Shown: positions 1-8,073 of the stretch, in pieces
How positions within the stretch are numbered: position 1 is the first letter of the stretch
Layout of the letters: every line of letters starts with the position of its first letter
Assembly: GCA_964616825.1 (NCBI GenBank)
Contig: CAZTSX010000006.1
Location: 75,563-139,562 of the forward strand
Direction of reading: 5' to 3'
DNA: 64,000 bases
DNA from: QYOJ01 sp964616825
GTDB taxonomy: Bacteria; Bacteroidota; Bacteroidia; Bacteroidales; FEN-979
Program-made: the position numbers and the translations under genes
Notes under the pieces: model-generated
What the model saw: only the letters and a program-made list of their open reading frames with translations
The model's database searches: none
What the model was told of the DNA's origin: nothing

Positions 1-790
1 GTCCTGTTGGTGAAACTGGCAGGACTTTTAATCTGCTCTCATTCCTGACGACCAGTTTTCCAATACCAAAACCAATTGCTGACCCGATCAACACATCAGA
101 AGCCCAGTGTTGATTATCATAAACGCGTGATAAAGCGGCTCCTGTGGCCAGGGAATAACAGAGGATTGGAACCCAAATGGTCTCCTGATATGATGTGGCT
201 ATGACTGTGGCAATGGCGAAAGCAGTCGTCGCATGTCCGGATGGAAACGACGTGTAATCAAAGCCTTGAAACGGACCTTCCCACATCCACGGATCCGGAG
301 GATCACCCTGGTAGGGTCGGTGTCGATGAGTTAGATGCTTAATGATCTGAGTAGCCATTCCTGCAAGTAAGAAAGCTTCAACTCCTTTCAAAGCCGTTAT
401 CTTCGCTCTGTCATTATTCCAGATAAATCCACACCCATATAAAATCCCCAGTGCAGACAAACTGTAAAGTCCACTGCCTATCGGTTCAAACAAATGTTCT
501 GAAATTTGATCCAGTACTGGAGTCCGGCTAATCTGTATCCACTTCTGGATGTTTCCATCCTGAGTGAAAAGAACAATTGTAGTGCCTACAATGGCTGTTA
601 CACCAATCCACTGGCCGGTTTTCCATCGAACAGGAGAAATAGCGATATCCCTGGCATCAGTCAGGTAAGACTTTAGATAGTGTTTGTCAATAAAGGATTT
701 TTGCCGCTGCTTTGAGATTGAGTCTGTTTGCCCCTGGACAAGTTGAGGGAAAACAAGGAAAATCAGGAAATATCTCGCTAGGTTGTGCAT
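1..790 (-). CDS. PAP2-family membrane phosphatase, C-terminus cut by window edge
   Basis: The first 263 residues are present; the gene runs off the left edge. A signal-like hydrophobic N-terminus (about 5-20, ending LVQGQ) is followed by several membrane segments. All three PAP2 phosphatase motifs are visible: KHLTHRHRP at 151-159 (the K-x6-RP motif), PSGH at 183-186, and S221-R222 with H228 and D232 (SRx5Hx3D). The family removes phosphate from lipid substrates on the periplasmic side, such as undecaprenyl pyrophosphate, phosphatidylglycerol phosphate or lipid A (LpxE/LpxF). Substrate cannot be read from the sequence. The nearby lipid A genes make an LpxE/LpxF role attractive, but that is inference. 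Its ATG lies 5 bases after the mazG stop, so the two are probably co-transcribed. Confidence 0.9.
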   Translation of the reverse strand, partial: MHNLARYFLIFLVFPQLVQGQTDSISKQRQKSFIDKHYLKSYLTDARDIAISPVRWKTGQWIGVTAIVGTTIVLFTQDGNIQKWIQISRTPVLDQISEHLFEPIGSGLYSLSALGILYGCGFIWNNDRAKITALKGVEAFLLAGMATQIIKHLTHRHRPYQGDPPDPWMWEGPFQGFDYTSFPSGHATTAFAIATVIATSYQETIWVPILCYSLATGAALSRVYDNQHWASDVLIGSAIGFGIGKLVVRNESRLKVLPVSPTG

Positions 791-795
791 GCTGG

Positions 796-1584
796 TTATC
801 GCTCAAGTTTTTTTGCCTCTCTCCAGAAAGCATCCATCTCTTCCAGAGTCATTTCCTGTAACGGCTTGTGCGCTTTCTTTGCTTTCTCTTCAATAAACTG
901 GAATCGTCTGATAAACTTCTTGTTGGTCCGCTCCAAAGCATCCTCGGGATTCACATCAATGAACCGTGCGTAATTAATGATAGCAAAAAGAAGATCACCA
1001 AGCTCATGTTCCTTCTTTTCATGTGGCTGATTCGTATGAACTGCCTCCTTCAACTCGACAAGTTCCTCCCGCACCTTATCCCATACCTGATCAGGATGGT
1101 CCCAATCAAAACCTACCCCACTCGCTTTCTCCTGGATTCTGTTGGCCTTCACCACGGCCGGTAGCGAACCTGGCACTCCTGACAAGACAGATTCGTTCCC
1201 TTTCTCCTTCAACTTGATCTTCTCCCAATTATCACGAACTTCCCGGGCGTCTTTCACCTTCAGATCCCCGAAAATATGTGGATGCCGGTGAATCAATTTT
1301 TTCGTAATCGTTTCCAGCACATCCTGAATCGTAAATGAATCACTCTCGGAAGCTATCTTTGCATAGAAAACCAGGTGCAGCATAAGATCCCCCAGCTCTT
1401 TTTTGACACCTTCAAGGTTCTTCTCCAGGATAGCATCAGATAGTTCATATGTCTCTTCAATTGTCAAATACCTTAGACTCTCCAGTGTTTGTTTTTTATC
1501 CCAGGGACAATTTGCCCTCAACTCATCCATCACCTCGAGCAGCTTCCTGAAGGCTTCAACAGTATCTTCCATTTTATCATGCAT
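796..1584 (-). CDS. mazG: Nucleoside triphosphate pyrophosphohydrolase MazG
   Basis: MazG hydrolyses non-canonical or excess (d)NTPs to the monophosphate and pyrophosphate, cleaning the nucleotide pool in the cytoplasm. Two tandem MazG domains are visible, as in E. coli MazG. The first has CPWD (about residue 30), EETYEL and ELGDLMLH, and the second has EELVELKEA and ELGDLLFAIINYARF. The E-E...E-x-x-D residues bind Mg. The longest frame begins with TTG at 1593; ATG at 1584 is taken here. The ATG at 1572 (MEDTVEAF) is equally plausible, because a -7 box at 1591-1598 puts transcription start near 1588. Length of about 260 residues is normal for the family. PAP2 follows after 5 bases. Confidence 0.93.
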   Translation of the reverse strand: MHDKMEDTVEAFRKLLEVMDELRANCPWDKKQTLESLRYLTIEETYELSDAILEKNLEGVKKELGDLMLHLVFYAKIASESDSFTIQDVLETITKKLIHRHPHIFGDLKVKDAREVRDNWEKIKLKEKGNESVLSGVPGSLPAVVKANRIQEKASGVGFDWDHPDQVWDKVREELVELKEAVHTNQPHEKKEHELGDLLFAIINYARFIDVNPEDALERTNKKFIRRFQFIEEKAKKAHKPLQEMTLEEMDAFWREAKKLER

Positions 1585-1590
1585 TTCAGG

Positions 1591-1598
1591 CAAAAATA
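1591..1598 (-). promoter_or_regulatory. Bacteroidetes -7 box for mazG
   Basis: On the minus strand the sequence is TATTTTTG, a match to TAnnTTTG. No clear -33 TTTG was found. Transcription would begin near 1588, leaving only a few bases before ATG 1584, or 16 before ATG 1572. Confidence 0.5.
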
Positions 1599-1649
1599 CT
1601 TATTTATCCGGTTTCATCGTTTCTATTTCCTGATGTTGCTTAATCATAC

Positions 1650-1657
1650 TAAATTTG
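1650..1657 (+). promoter_or_regulatory. Bacteroidetes -7 box for the PagL-like gene
   Basis: TAAATTTG matches TAnnTTTG. Transcription would begin near 1660, 17 bases before the TTG start of the PagL-like gene. No convincing -33 element is visible. Confidence 0.5.
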
Positions 1658-1676
1658 CTGCAAACAAAGATTTGGA

Positions 1677-2861
1677 TTGAGACTACACGATCACATATTA
1701 TTTTCTATTCATAAACATCAAATTCTCTTAGTTTTTTTATTACTGACGAGCCCAATTATACTCACTGGTCAATCCGAGCATAAACAGTTCTCATCAAATA
1801 TCTTTATCGAAGGAAAAATTCACTATGGCTTCTTTTATGCGCATCATCTCGAACTTGAACTGTTCAATACTCATTTTCCTGCTTTTGAGATCAGTCTGCA
1901 ACAACAGACATATGGTAAACGAAAATGGGAAAGAACTTTTGCGTATCCTCTGATCGGGATCACCTGCTGGTACTCAGCTCTGGGTAACTCTCCCTCTCTG
2001 GGTCATGCCATTGCATTGATGCCATTTATCAACTTTCCGCTTTACCGGCATAACGACTTCTTTTTCGGATTTCGGTTTGCTATCGGAGCAGGTTATCTGA
2101 CCAAACGATTTGACCGTATTGAAAACTATAAAAATACGGCGATAGGCACTCACTTGAACGCAGCTGTAAACCTGATGTTTGAAGCGCGTTACCGGATCAA
2201 CACCTGGCTGACAGCTTCTGCCGGAATAAGCTTGCAACACTTTTCAAATGGTTCATTAAAAATGCCAAACTATGGCCTCAACGCTCCAACGGTTAGCGTC
2301 GGCCTGGCTTATTGGCCTCTTAACCAGAATAAAAATATAGGCGATCGAAGATATCCACCAACAGAACCATATTCAGCCATTATTCAGCGTCATATTGAAT
2401 TTAATATTGGCGGAGCAATCGGTTACAAGAATATGGGATCTGTGTTGGGTGAGAATTATATAGTCTTTCATATATATGAGAATACCTTCTACAGGATCAG
2501 CAGAAAGAGTAAAGTTGGTATCGGACTGGATCTCTCATATGACCCATCCCATGTGAAAATCCTGGAATTGCAGGGGGATACCCTGATAAATACGATGAAT
2601 ATCCTTCGCCCAGGTGTCAATGCTGCCTACCAGCTCGTGATGTCGAAGCTTGGATTTATTTTTAACATTGGTTATTACATGGGCGGCGCTGAAAAAAGTA
2701 ACGGCCCCCTTTACCAGAAAATCTCCCTACAGTATAATTTCTCTAAAAACTTTTTCGCCAACGTCATGCTCAAAGTTCATTTCGGGCGAGCCGATTACGT
2801 TGTCTGGGGATTAGGTTATAAATTCAATATACCATTTGGAAAAAAAACCCTGAAAGGATGA
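1677..2861 (+). CDS. PagL-like acyloxyacyl hydrolase (lipid A 3-O-deacylase family)
   Basis: Predicted outer-membrane beta-barrel that removes an ester-linked acyl chain from lipid A. A signal peptide spans about 1-31 (hydrophobic ILLVFLLLTSPIILTG). The family signature is visible as LQHFSNGSLKMPNYGLN, with H188 and S190 matching the PagL catalytic His-x-Ser, followed by PNxGxN. At 394 residues it is more than twice Pseudomonas PagL; such long versions are usual in Bacteroidetes and add a C-terminal barrel-like half. No ATG is available: the frame opens with TTG at 1677, and an in-frame TAA lies at 1650, so TTG is the likely start. Its 3' end overlaps the next gene as ATGA, so the two are translationally coupled. 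Confidence 0.82.
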   Translation: MRLHDHILFSIHKHQILLVFLLLTSPIILTGQSEHKQFSSNIFIEGKIHYGFFYAHHLELELFNTHFPAFEISLQQQTYGKRKWERTFAYPLIGITCWYSALGNSPSLGHAIALMPFINFPLYRHNDFFFGFRFAIGAGYLTKRFDRIENYKNTAIGTHLNAAVNLMFEARYRINTWLTASAGISLQHFSNGSLKMPNYGLNAPTVSVGLAYWPLNQNKNIGDRRYPPTEPYSAIIQRHIEFNIGGAIGYKNMGSVLGENYIVFHIYENTFYRISRKSKVGIGLDLSYDPSHVKILELQGDTLINTMNILRPGVNAAYQLVMSKLGFIFNIGYYMGGAEKSNGPLYQKISLQYNFSKNFFANVMLKVHFGRADYVVWGLGYKFNIPFGKKTLKG

Positions 2862-3604
2862 AACCAAAAAGAGATCTATACGCAGCTTTTACATTTTTTC
2901 TCCTCCTGCTAATCTCCGGTTGCGGAAAAACCGGAATCGATTGTTTTACGAGCACCGGTGAGATCGTTCACGAAGAGCGTTCAGTGGATGAGTTTGATTC
3001 AATTGAAATCAATAACAATGTGAACCTTTTTATTTCTAAAGATTCTATCAGGAAAGTAGTGGTAGAAGCGGGGGAAAATATCATCACAAACATTATCACT
3101 TCTGTTGAAAACAAGCAACTAACCATCAGAAATGAGAACACATGCAATTGGGTCAGAAGCTATAACAAACCTATAAATGTTTATGTGTCAACACCATATT
3201 TATATAAAATTTATTACAATTCCTCAGGAAATGTCAACAGCCTGAATACCCTCGAATTTGACTCCCTGAAATTAGAAGCATGGGGTGGATGCGGAACGAT
3301 AGAACTGGATGTCGATATTTTTCTGGGATACTTTTATTTACAATTGGGAACATCAGATGTTCATCTAGAAGGTTCGTGTGGAATCGCCTCAATGGTTACC
3401 GGAGATTTTGGATTCCTTGATGCCAGAGAACTTCAAACCGGATTTGTTTTTATAGCCAGCCGGTCATCAAATGATTGCTATGTGCATGTAGTCCAGGGAC
3501 TGAATGCCACAATTGAGTCTATAGGAAATATATATTATTATGGAAGTCCGAAAGAGATCACAACAACAATAAACGGCCCGGGAAGTGTAATTCAACTTTA
3601 TTAG
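2858..3604 (+). CDS. Head-GIN domain (DUF2807) lipoprotein
   Basis: A lipoprotein signal peptide is clear: basic start, hydrophobic stretch and lipobox LISGC (Cys22), so it is probably anchored in an outer or inner membrane leaflet. The mature part begins with the typical head-GIN pattern (ERSVDEFDSIEINNNVNLFI) and continues as beta-helix-like repeats, the DUF2807 fold predicted as an adhesin-like autotransporter head. Exact function is unknown. Overlap ATGA with the PagL-like gene suggests the two proteins are made together in the envelope. Its TAG stop shares the bases TTAG with the convergent proS stop. Confidence 0.85.
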   Translation: MKPKRDLYAAFTFFLLLLISGCGKTGIDCFTSTGEIVHEERSVDEFDSIEINNNVNLFISKDSIRKVVVEAGENIITNIITSVENKQLTIRNENTCNWVRSYNKPINVYVSTPYLYKIYYNSSGNVNSLNTLEFDSLKLEAWGGCGTIELDVDIFLGYFYLQLGTSDVHLEGSCGIASMVTGDFGFLDARELQTGFVFIASRSSNDCYVHVVQGLNATIESIGNIYYYGSPKEITTTINGPGSVIQLY

Positions 3605-5076
3605 TAAGCCCTGGCAAACAGAACCCGCTCGGAAGAGGGTTTTCCAGATAAGATACAGGTTCCGTCCTCTTTAGGGTTATTGAAAGGAATGACCCGGACA
3701 GTCGCTTTGGTTTTCTCTTTGATTCTCTCTTCTGTATCAGATGTTCCGTCCCAATGCGCGTATGCAAAGCCACCCTTATTCTCAATAACATCCAGAAACT
3801 CTTCCCAGGTATCCACATTGTATGTGTGTTTCTCCCTGAAAGCCAAACTCTTTTCAAACAGAGAACATTGTATCTCTTCAAGCAGGACAGGAATCTCTGT
3901 GACTATACTTGAAATATCAATTACCTTTTTTTCAAGTGTGTCCCTCCGGGCTATTTCGACGGTGCCATTTTCCAGATCCCGTGGGCCAACGGTTAATCGC
4001 AATGGAACACCCTTAAACTCATATTCGGCGAATTTCCAGCCTGGTTTATGGGTCTCCCGGTTATCAAATTTCACAGAGATTCCTTTCTCCTCCAGCCCTT
4101 TTTTAATTGGCAACACCTTCTCTGTTATTGCTGACAACTGCTCGTCACTTTTAAAAACCGGAACGACTACAACCTGTATTGGCGCAAGTTTCGGGGGAAG
4201 TACGAGACCTTGATCATCTGAATGTGCCATGATTAATGCGCCCATTAATCGGGTCGAAACACCCCATGAAGTTGCCCAGACATACTCCAGTTGATTATCC
4301 TTATTCAGAAATTTTACATCAAATGCTTTGGCAAAATTCTGCCCCAGAAAATGAGAAGTTCCCGATTGAAGTGCTTTTCCATCCTGCATTAGGGCTTCAA
4401 TCGCATATGTATCCAGAGCTCCTGCAAAACGCTCAGAGACTGTCTTTATCCCTTTCACAACGGGCATTGCCATCCAGTTCTCTGCAAAATCCGCATACAA
4501 ATCCAGAATCGTCTTTGTCTCAGCAAAAGCCTCTTCCCTTGTAGCATGAGCTGTATGCCCCTCTTGCCAGAGAAACTCTGTTGTTCGTAAAAATAATCTC
4601 GTGCGCATCTCCCATCTTACCACATTCGCCCATTGATTGATTAGAACCGGAAGATCCCTGTATGATTGAATCCAGTTTTTGTACGTATCCCAGATAATCG
4701 TTTCTGAAGTAGGGCGAACAATCAACTCTTCTTCAAGTTTGGCATCTTCATCAACAATTACGCCTGATCCATCAGGATCATTCTTCAACCTGTAATGGGT
4801 AACAACTGCAACCTCCTTGGCAAATCCCTCTACATGACTTGCCTCCCTGCTAAAAAAAGACTTGGGAATGAAAATAGGAAAATAGGCATTCGAATGACCG
4901 GTATCTTTGAACATCTTATCAAGCACTGCCTGCATCTTCTCCCAGATTGCAAATCCATAAGGCTTTATAACCATACAGCCTCTAACTGATGAAGTTTCTG
5001 CGAGATCAGCTTTTATTACAAGATCGTTATACCATTGAGCATAGTTTTCTTCCCGGGTTGAAAAATTTTTCGCCAT
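3601..5076 (-). CDS. proS: Prolyl-tRNA synthetase, archaeal/eukaryal type
   Basis: Class II aminoacyl-tRNA synthetase charging tRNA-Pro with proline in the cytoplasm. At 491 residues it lacks the editing insertion of the E. coli-type enzyme and matches the shorter type 3 ProRS found in Bacteroidetes, archaea and eukaryotes. Visible features: N-terminal FSTREENYAQWYNDLV, RPTSETIIWDTYKNWI with RWE and TTEFLWQEGHTAH (class II motif 2 and loop), GTSHFLGQNFAKAF, a GALIMAHSDDQGLVLPP motif 3 region, an anticodon-binding domain (APIQVVVVP onward), and a C-terminal zinc-binding-like domain ending FARAY. The terminal Tyr is a hallmark of this type. ATG at 5076 is preceded by a -7 box at 5130-5137. Confidence 0.97.
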   Translation of the reverse strand: MAKNFSTREENYAQWYNDLVIKADLAETSSVRGCMVIKPYGFAIWEKMQAVLDKMFKDTGHSNAYFPIFIPKSFFSREASHVEGFAKEVAVVTHYRLKNDPDGSGVIVDEDAKLEEELIVRPTSETIIWDTYKNWIQSYRDLPVLINQWANVVRWEMRTRLFLRTTEFLWQEGHTAHATREEAFAETKTILDLYADFAENWMAMPVVKGIKTVSERFAGALDTYAIEALMQDGKALQSGTSHFLGQNFAKAFDVKFLNKDNQLEYVWATSWGVSTRLMGALIMAHSDDQGLVLPPKLAPIQVVVVPVFKSDEQLSAITEKVLPIKKGLEEKGISVKFDNRETHKPGWKFAEYEFKGVPLRLTVGPRDLENGTVEIARRDTLEKKVIDISSIVTEIPVLLEEIQCSLFEKSLAFREKHTYNVDTWEEFLDVIENKGGFAYAHWDGTSDTEERIKEKTKATVRVIPFNNPKEDGTCILSGKPSSERVLFARAY

Positions 5077-5110
5077 TTTTTAATACGGTATGATATTTGC
5101 TACTTTTAAA

Positions 5111-5137
5111 GTGCGTGAAATATTGCGCACAAAAGTA
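5111..5137 (-). promoter_or_regulatory. proS -7 box next to an inverted repeat
   Basis: Minus-strand TACTTTTG (5130-5137) matches TAnnTTTG and gives a leader of about 50 bases for proS. Immediately downstream lies an imperfect palindrome, GTGCG-N10-CGCAC (5111-5130), overlapping the first base of the box; it could be an operator, but no regulator is identified. Confidence 0.45.
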
Positions 5138-5184
5138 ATAAAAAATTAAGGGCCCTTATGAAAGTTAATAGTATCAATAATTCC

Positions 5185-5192
5185 AAAGGAGG
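5185..5192 (+). promoter_or_regulatory. Strong Shine-Dalgarno that fixes the 5200 start
   Basis: AAAGGAGG lies 7 bases before ATG 5200. The longer frame from 5158 would translate through this site, so the start is placed at 5200. Strong sites like this are uncommon among the genes of this window, so the protein may be made at a high level. Confidence 0.75.
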
Positions 5193-5199
5193 TAATATT

Positions 5200-6573
5200 A
5201 TGAAAAAAGCAGCATTAATCATCTTCATCCTGGGTTTCATCCTCAGTGGATCCATAGCCCAAAACAATAAAGATGCTGTTTACGATGACGTATACTATTC
5301 AGTATCAAAGAAGAAGAAAAAGGACAAGCAGGAGGTTTCTGAACCAGACACTTCGGAGACATCTCTTCCAAAATCATCAACATTGTCTGATGATTATAAC
5401 GATTACTCATACTCATCCCGTATTAAACGATTTCACAATCCAGAAGAGGATGCAAATTACTACGATGATGTCTATACAGATCCTGAAAATTACGACACCA
5501 ATTACAGTACAGCTAGCTCTTCTCCCAATGTAAGTATATATGTAGGTGCCGGATTCGGTGTAGGTTTCGGTATGGGATTTGGTTACGGATGGGGATACGA
5601 TCCCTGGTACTGGAACTACGGATGGGGCTACCCATATTGGGGTTACGGGTTTTGGAATCCTTGGTGGTATTATCCCTCACCTTATTATTGGAGTCCATAT
5701 TCATATGGCTACTACAATGGATACTGGAATGGATACTATGGATATCCATATGGATGGGAAGGTGGCAATTCTCCTTACAATACCTATTACGGTCGTCGTC
5801 GTCCGCTTACCACAGGAGGAGGTGATTTTAACCAGCGAACAACACAAATTCAACCAACTACTTCCCCGAAAAATCAACGGACGGTGCCAGAAAATATGAA
5901 TGACCGAACGGTTGCTAATACAGTGCCGAATTCACGTACAACAAACAACAACTTAGTTGACAGAGTTTCCTCTAACCGAACCGATCAGCCAACTTCTCAA
6001 AAAAGGTATCAATATACGCGTTCTGCCAACGACAAGCCATCTTCTACCAGAGAAAGTTCCAAAGAATATACCCGCAACAAAACTCAGCCAACGCCAAAAT
6101 ATGTTAAACCAGAATACAGAAGGTCTACCCAGTCAAATACAAGGGCGGAGAATTACTCATCACCAACGTATCGTCAACCGAAATCGAGTAAAGAATATCT
6201 CAGTCCAAGGACACAACCCTCAAATCGGGCTGTTCAGGCCAGAACCAGTTCTGAACAACCAAGATATACTCGTCCGAATGTCCCTCAGCAACAAAGAGTT
6301 GCTCCCTCACGGTCGAATAACAGCCGGCAATATAATGCACCAACCAGATCCAATGTGAAATCGACAAAGAATAATGCTCCAAGTCGGAATTATACACCTA
6401 CCAGGACTTCACCCTCTCGCTCAAAAAACTACTCAACTCCTTCGAGGTCGAGATCCAACAGTTATTCTGCACCTTCAAGGTCAAGTAATCGCTCATACTC
6501 ATCTCCTTCAAGATCAACAGGTAGCTCGCGTTCAAGCGGTAGAGTTGGTGGTGGAGGCGGCCGGCGGAAGTAA
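5200..6573 (+). CDS. Secreted low-complexity protein, Gly/Tyr/Trp-rich then Ser/Arg/Asn-rich
   Basis: Not a recognised enzyme; 457 residues. Signal peptide about 1-21 (KKAALIIFILGFILSGSIAQ). Residues 22-110 are acidic with Lys-rich KKKKKDK and Tyr/Asp stretches. Residues about 116-196 consist almost only of Gly, Tyr, Trp, Pro and Phe. Residues 200-457 are Ser, Arg, Asn, Thr, Gln and Pro with recurring SAPSRS/RNYxxP patterns and finish RVGGGGGRRK. This composition suggests an extracytoplasmic, disordered, self-associating or matrix protein; such proteins are found in Bacteroidetes without assigned function. It precedes a FadL-like outer-membrane protein by 27 bases, so it probably shares its transcript. 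The start is set by the ribosome binding site at 5185-5192. Confidence 0.75.
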   Translation: MKKAALIIFILGFILSGSIAQNNKDAVYDDVYYSVSKKKKKDKQEVSEPDTSETSLPKSSTLSDDYNDYSYSSRIKRFHNPEEDANYYDDVYTDPENYDTNYSTASSSPNVSIYVGAGFGVGFGMGFGYGWGYDPWYWNYGWGYPYWGYGFWNPWWYYPSPYYWSPYSYGYYNGYWNGYYGYPYGWEGGNSPYNTYYGRRRPLTTGGGDFNQRTTQIQPTTSPKNQRTVPENMNDRTVANTVPNSRTTNNNLVDRVSSNRTDQPTSQKRYQYTRSANDKPSSTRESSKEYTRNKTQPTPKYVKPEYRRSTQSNTRAENYSSPTYRQPKSSKEYLSPRTQPSNRAVQARTSSEQPRYTRPNVPQQQRVAPSRSNNSRQYNAPTRSNVKSTKNNAPSRNYTPTRTSPSRSKNYSTPSRSRSNSYSAPSRSSNRSYSSPSRSTGSSRSSGRVGGGGGRRK

Positions 6574-6600
6574 TCAGGGAAATCAACACCAACTCAACAA

Positions 6601-8073
6601 ATGAAAAAAATGAAGAAACTTGTAATCATCGCTTTCATTCTCGTAGCAGCTTTATCGGAAGTTACAGCCCAAACAGCACTTGATGCCTTACGCTATTCCA
6701 GGATCTATTATAACGGAACAGCCAGATTCATGGCGACAGGTGGTGCTTTCGGAGCCGTTGGGGCCAATTTCTCAGCCATCTCTACTAATCCGGCAAGTCT
6801 TGGATTATACAGGAGTGCCGAGATTACAATCTCACCATCCTTCTTCGGCAGCTTTACAACATCTGATTATAATGGATATTCAGCCAGAGATAATAAGTTA
6901 AATTTTGCGTTGGCTAATTTTGGCTACGTTTATACATTTAATACAAATAAAGCTAACAAACAAGGAGGATTACGCTCATTCAGTGTAGCGTTTGGAATGA
7001 ACCGTCAGAATAACTTTAACAACAGAATCTACATCCAGGGTCCAAACCACACGAGTTCACTCATAAACTCCTTCACAGACATTCTAAATACGCCACCGCT
7101 GATTAACTCTAAAGAGATAAGATATAACTACCCATTTGATATTGGCTTGGCCTATGACTGCGGTCTAATCTACTATGACAGTACTCAAAACAAATATGTA
7201 TCTGATATGCCAAATGGGGGTGTTTTCCAGGATAAATCCATAAGGACCTGGGGATCTATTAATGAATTTGATATCGCCTTTGGAGGGAATATCGCTGACA
7301 GGCTCTACTTTGGTCTTACTATTGCTATTCCAAGCGTCAGATATTATTACCAGAGCAGCTACTGGGAAGAGGACACCGGCGACTCAATCCCCTATTTTCA
7401 ATCTCTCCAATACAATTATACTTACGAAACCCATGGAACAGGCGTGAATTTTAAAATGGGATTGATTTACCGTCCGGCAAATTGGATCCGGTTGGGAGCA
7501 GCTATCCATACACCCACCTGGTATCCCACGATGAACGATTACTGGTCTTCCAGCATGTCAGCCATTTACGACAGTGCCTTATCTTATCCCACTCAGTATT
7601 CTCCATCTGGTATGTACAATTACGAAATGATGACACCTTTCAGAGCTATTGCGAGTGTTGCTTTTTTTGTAAGCAGGTATGGATTTATTAGTGGAGAATA
7701 TGAATATGTAAACTATAATCAAGCAAGATTTCGGGCTTCCCTGGACGATTTTTCCGATGTAAATACTACAATCATCAATAACTACAAAGCCCCTCTTAAT
7801 ATACGTTTAGGAACAGAATGGAGAATTAAAATGTTCAGACTTCGCGCAGGTTTCAGATACAACGGCGCCCCAGACAAAAATGGTGATTTCAGCAATAGAT
7901 ACACAGCCAGTGGCGGGTTCGGGATTTATATTAAACGCTTCTTTGTGGATCTTGCATACCAATGGTCCCGTTCCGAATCAAACCTCTATCTCTATAATCC
8001 TGCAATGGTAAATGCAGCCAGGATAACTACCCTGACACATATAGCTACCGGTACATTTGGATTTAGATTTTAA
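6601..8073 (+). CDS. FadL/OmpP1-like outer-membrane barrel protein
   Basis: 490 residues with a signal peptide (KKLVIIAFILVAALSEVTAQ) and the N-terminal pattern of Bacteroidetes OmpP1/FadL-like 'hemin receptor' proteins: ALDALRYSRIYYNGTARFMATGGAFGAVGANFSAISTNPASLGLYRS (read as TARxMAxGGAxxAxGxxxxxxxxNPAxLG). The rest alternates aromatic and polar residues as in beta-strands and ends in FGFRF, a typical outer-membrane C-terminus. FadL relatives carry hydrophobic compounds across the outer membrane; the substrate here is unknown. A second ATG at 6610 is possible. The TAA stop overlaps the TAA of the convergent TPR gene as TTAA. Confidence 0.85.
   Translation: MKKMKKLVIIAFILVAALSEVTAQTALDALRYSRIYYNGTARFMATGGAFGAVGANFSAISTNPASLGLYRSAEITISPSFFGSFTTSDYNGYSARDNKLNFALANFGYVYTFNTNKANKQGGLRSFSVAFGMNRQNNFNNRIYIQGPNHTSSLINSFTDILNTPPLINSKEIRYNYPFDIGLAYDCGLIYYDSTQNKYVSDMPNGGVFQDKSIRTWGSINEFDIAFGGNIADRLYFGLTIAIPSVRYYYQSSYWEEDTGDSIPYFQSLQYNYTYETHGTGVNFKMGLIYRPANWIRLGAAIHTPTWYPTMNDYWSSSMSAIYDSALSYPTQYSPSGMYNYEMMTPFRAIASVAFFVSRYGFISGEYEYVNYNQARFRASLDDFSDVNTTIINNYKAPLNIRLGTEWRIKMFRLRAGFRYNGAPDKNGDFSNRYTASGGFGIYIKRFFVDLAYQWSRSESNLYLYNPAMVNAARITTLTHIATGTFGFRF

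Noticed and set aside
5111..5160. T-box or other RNA switch before proS
   Set aside because: The inverted repeat is only 5 bp per arm and overlaps the promoter itself; no specifier loop or antiterminator is seen.
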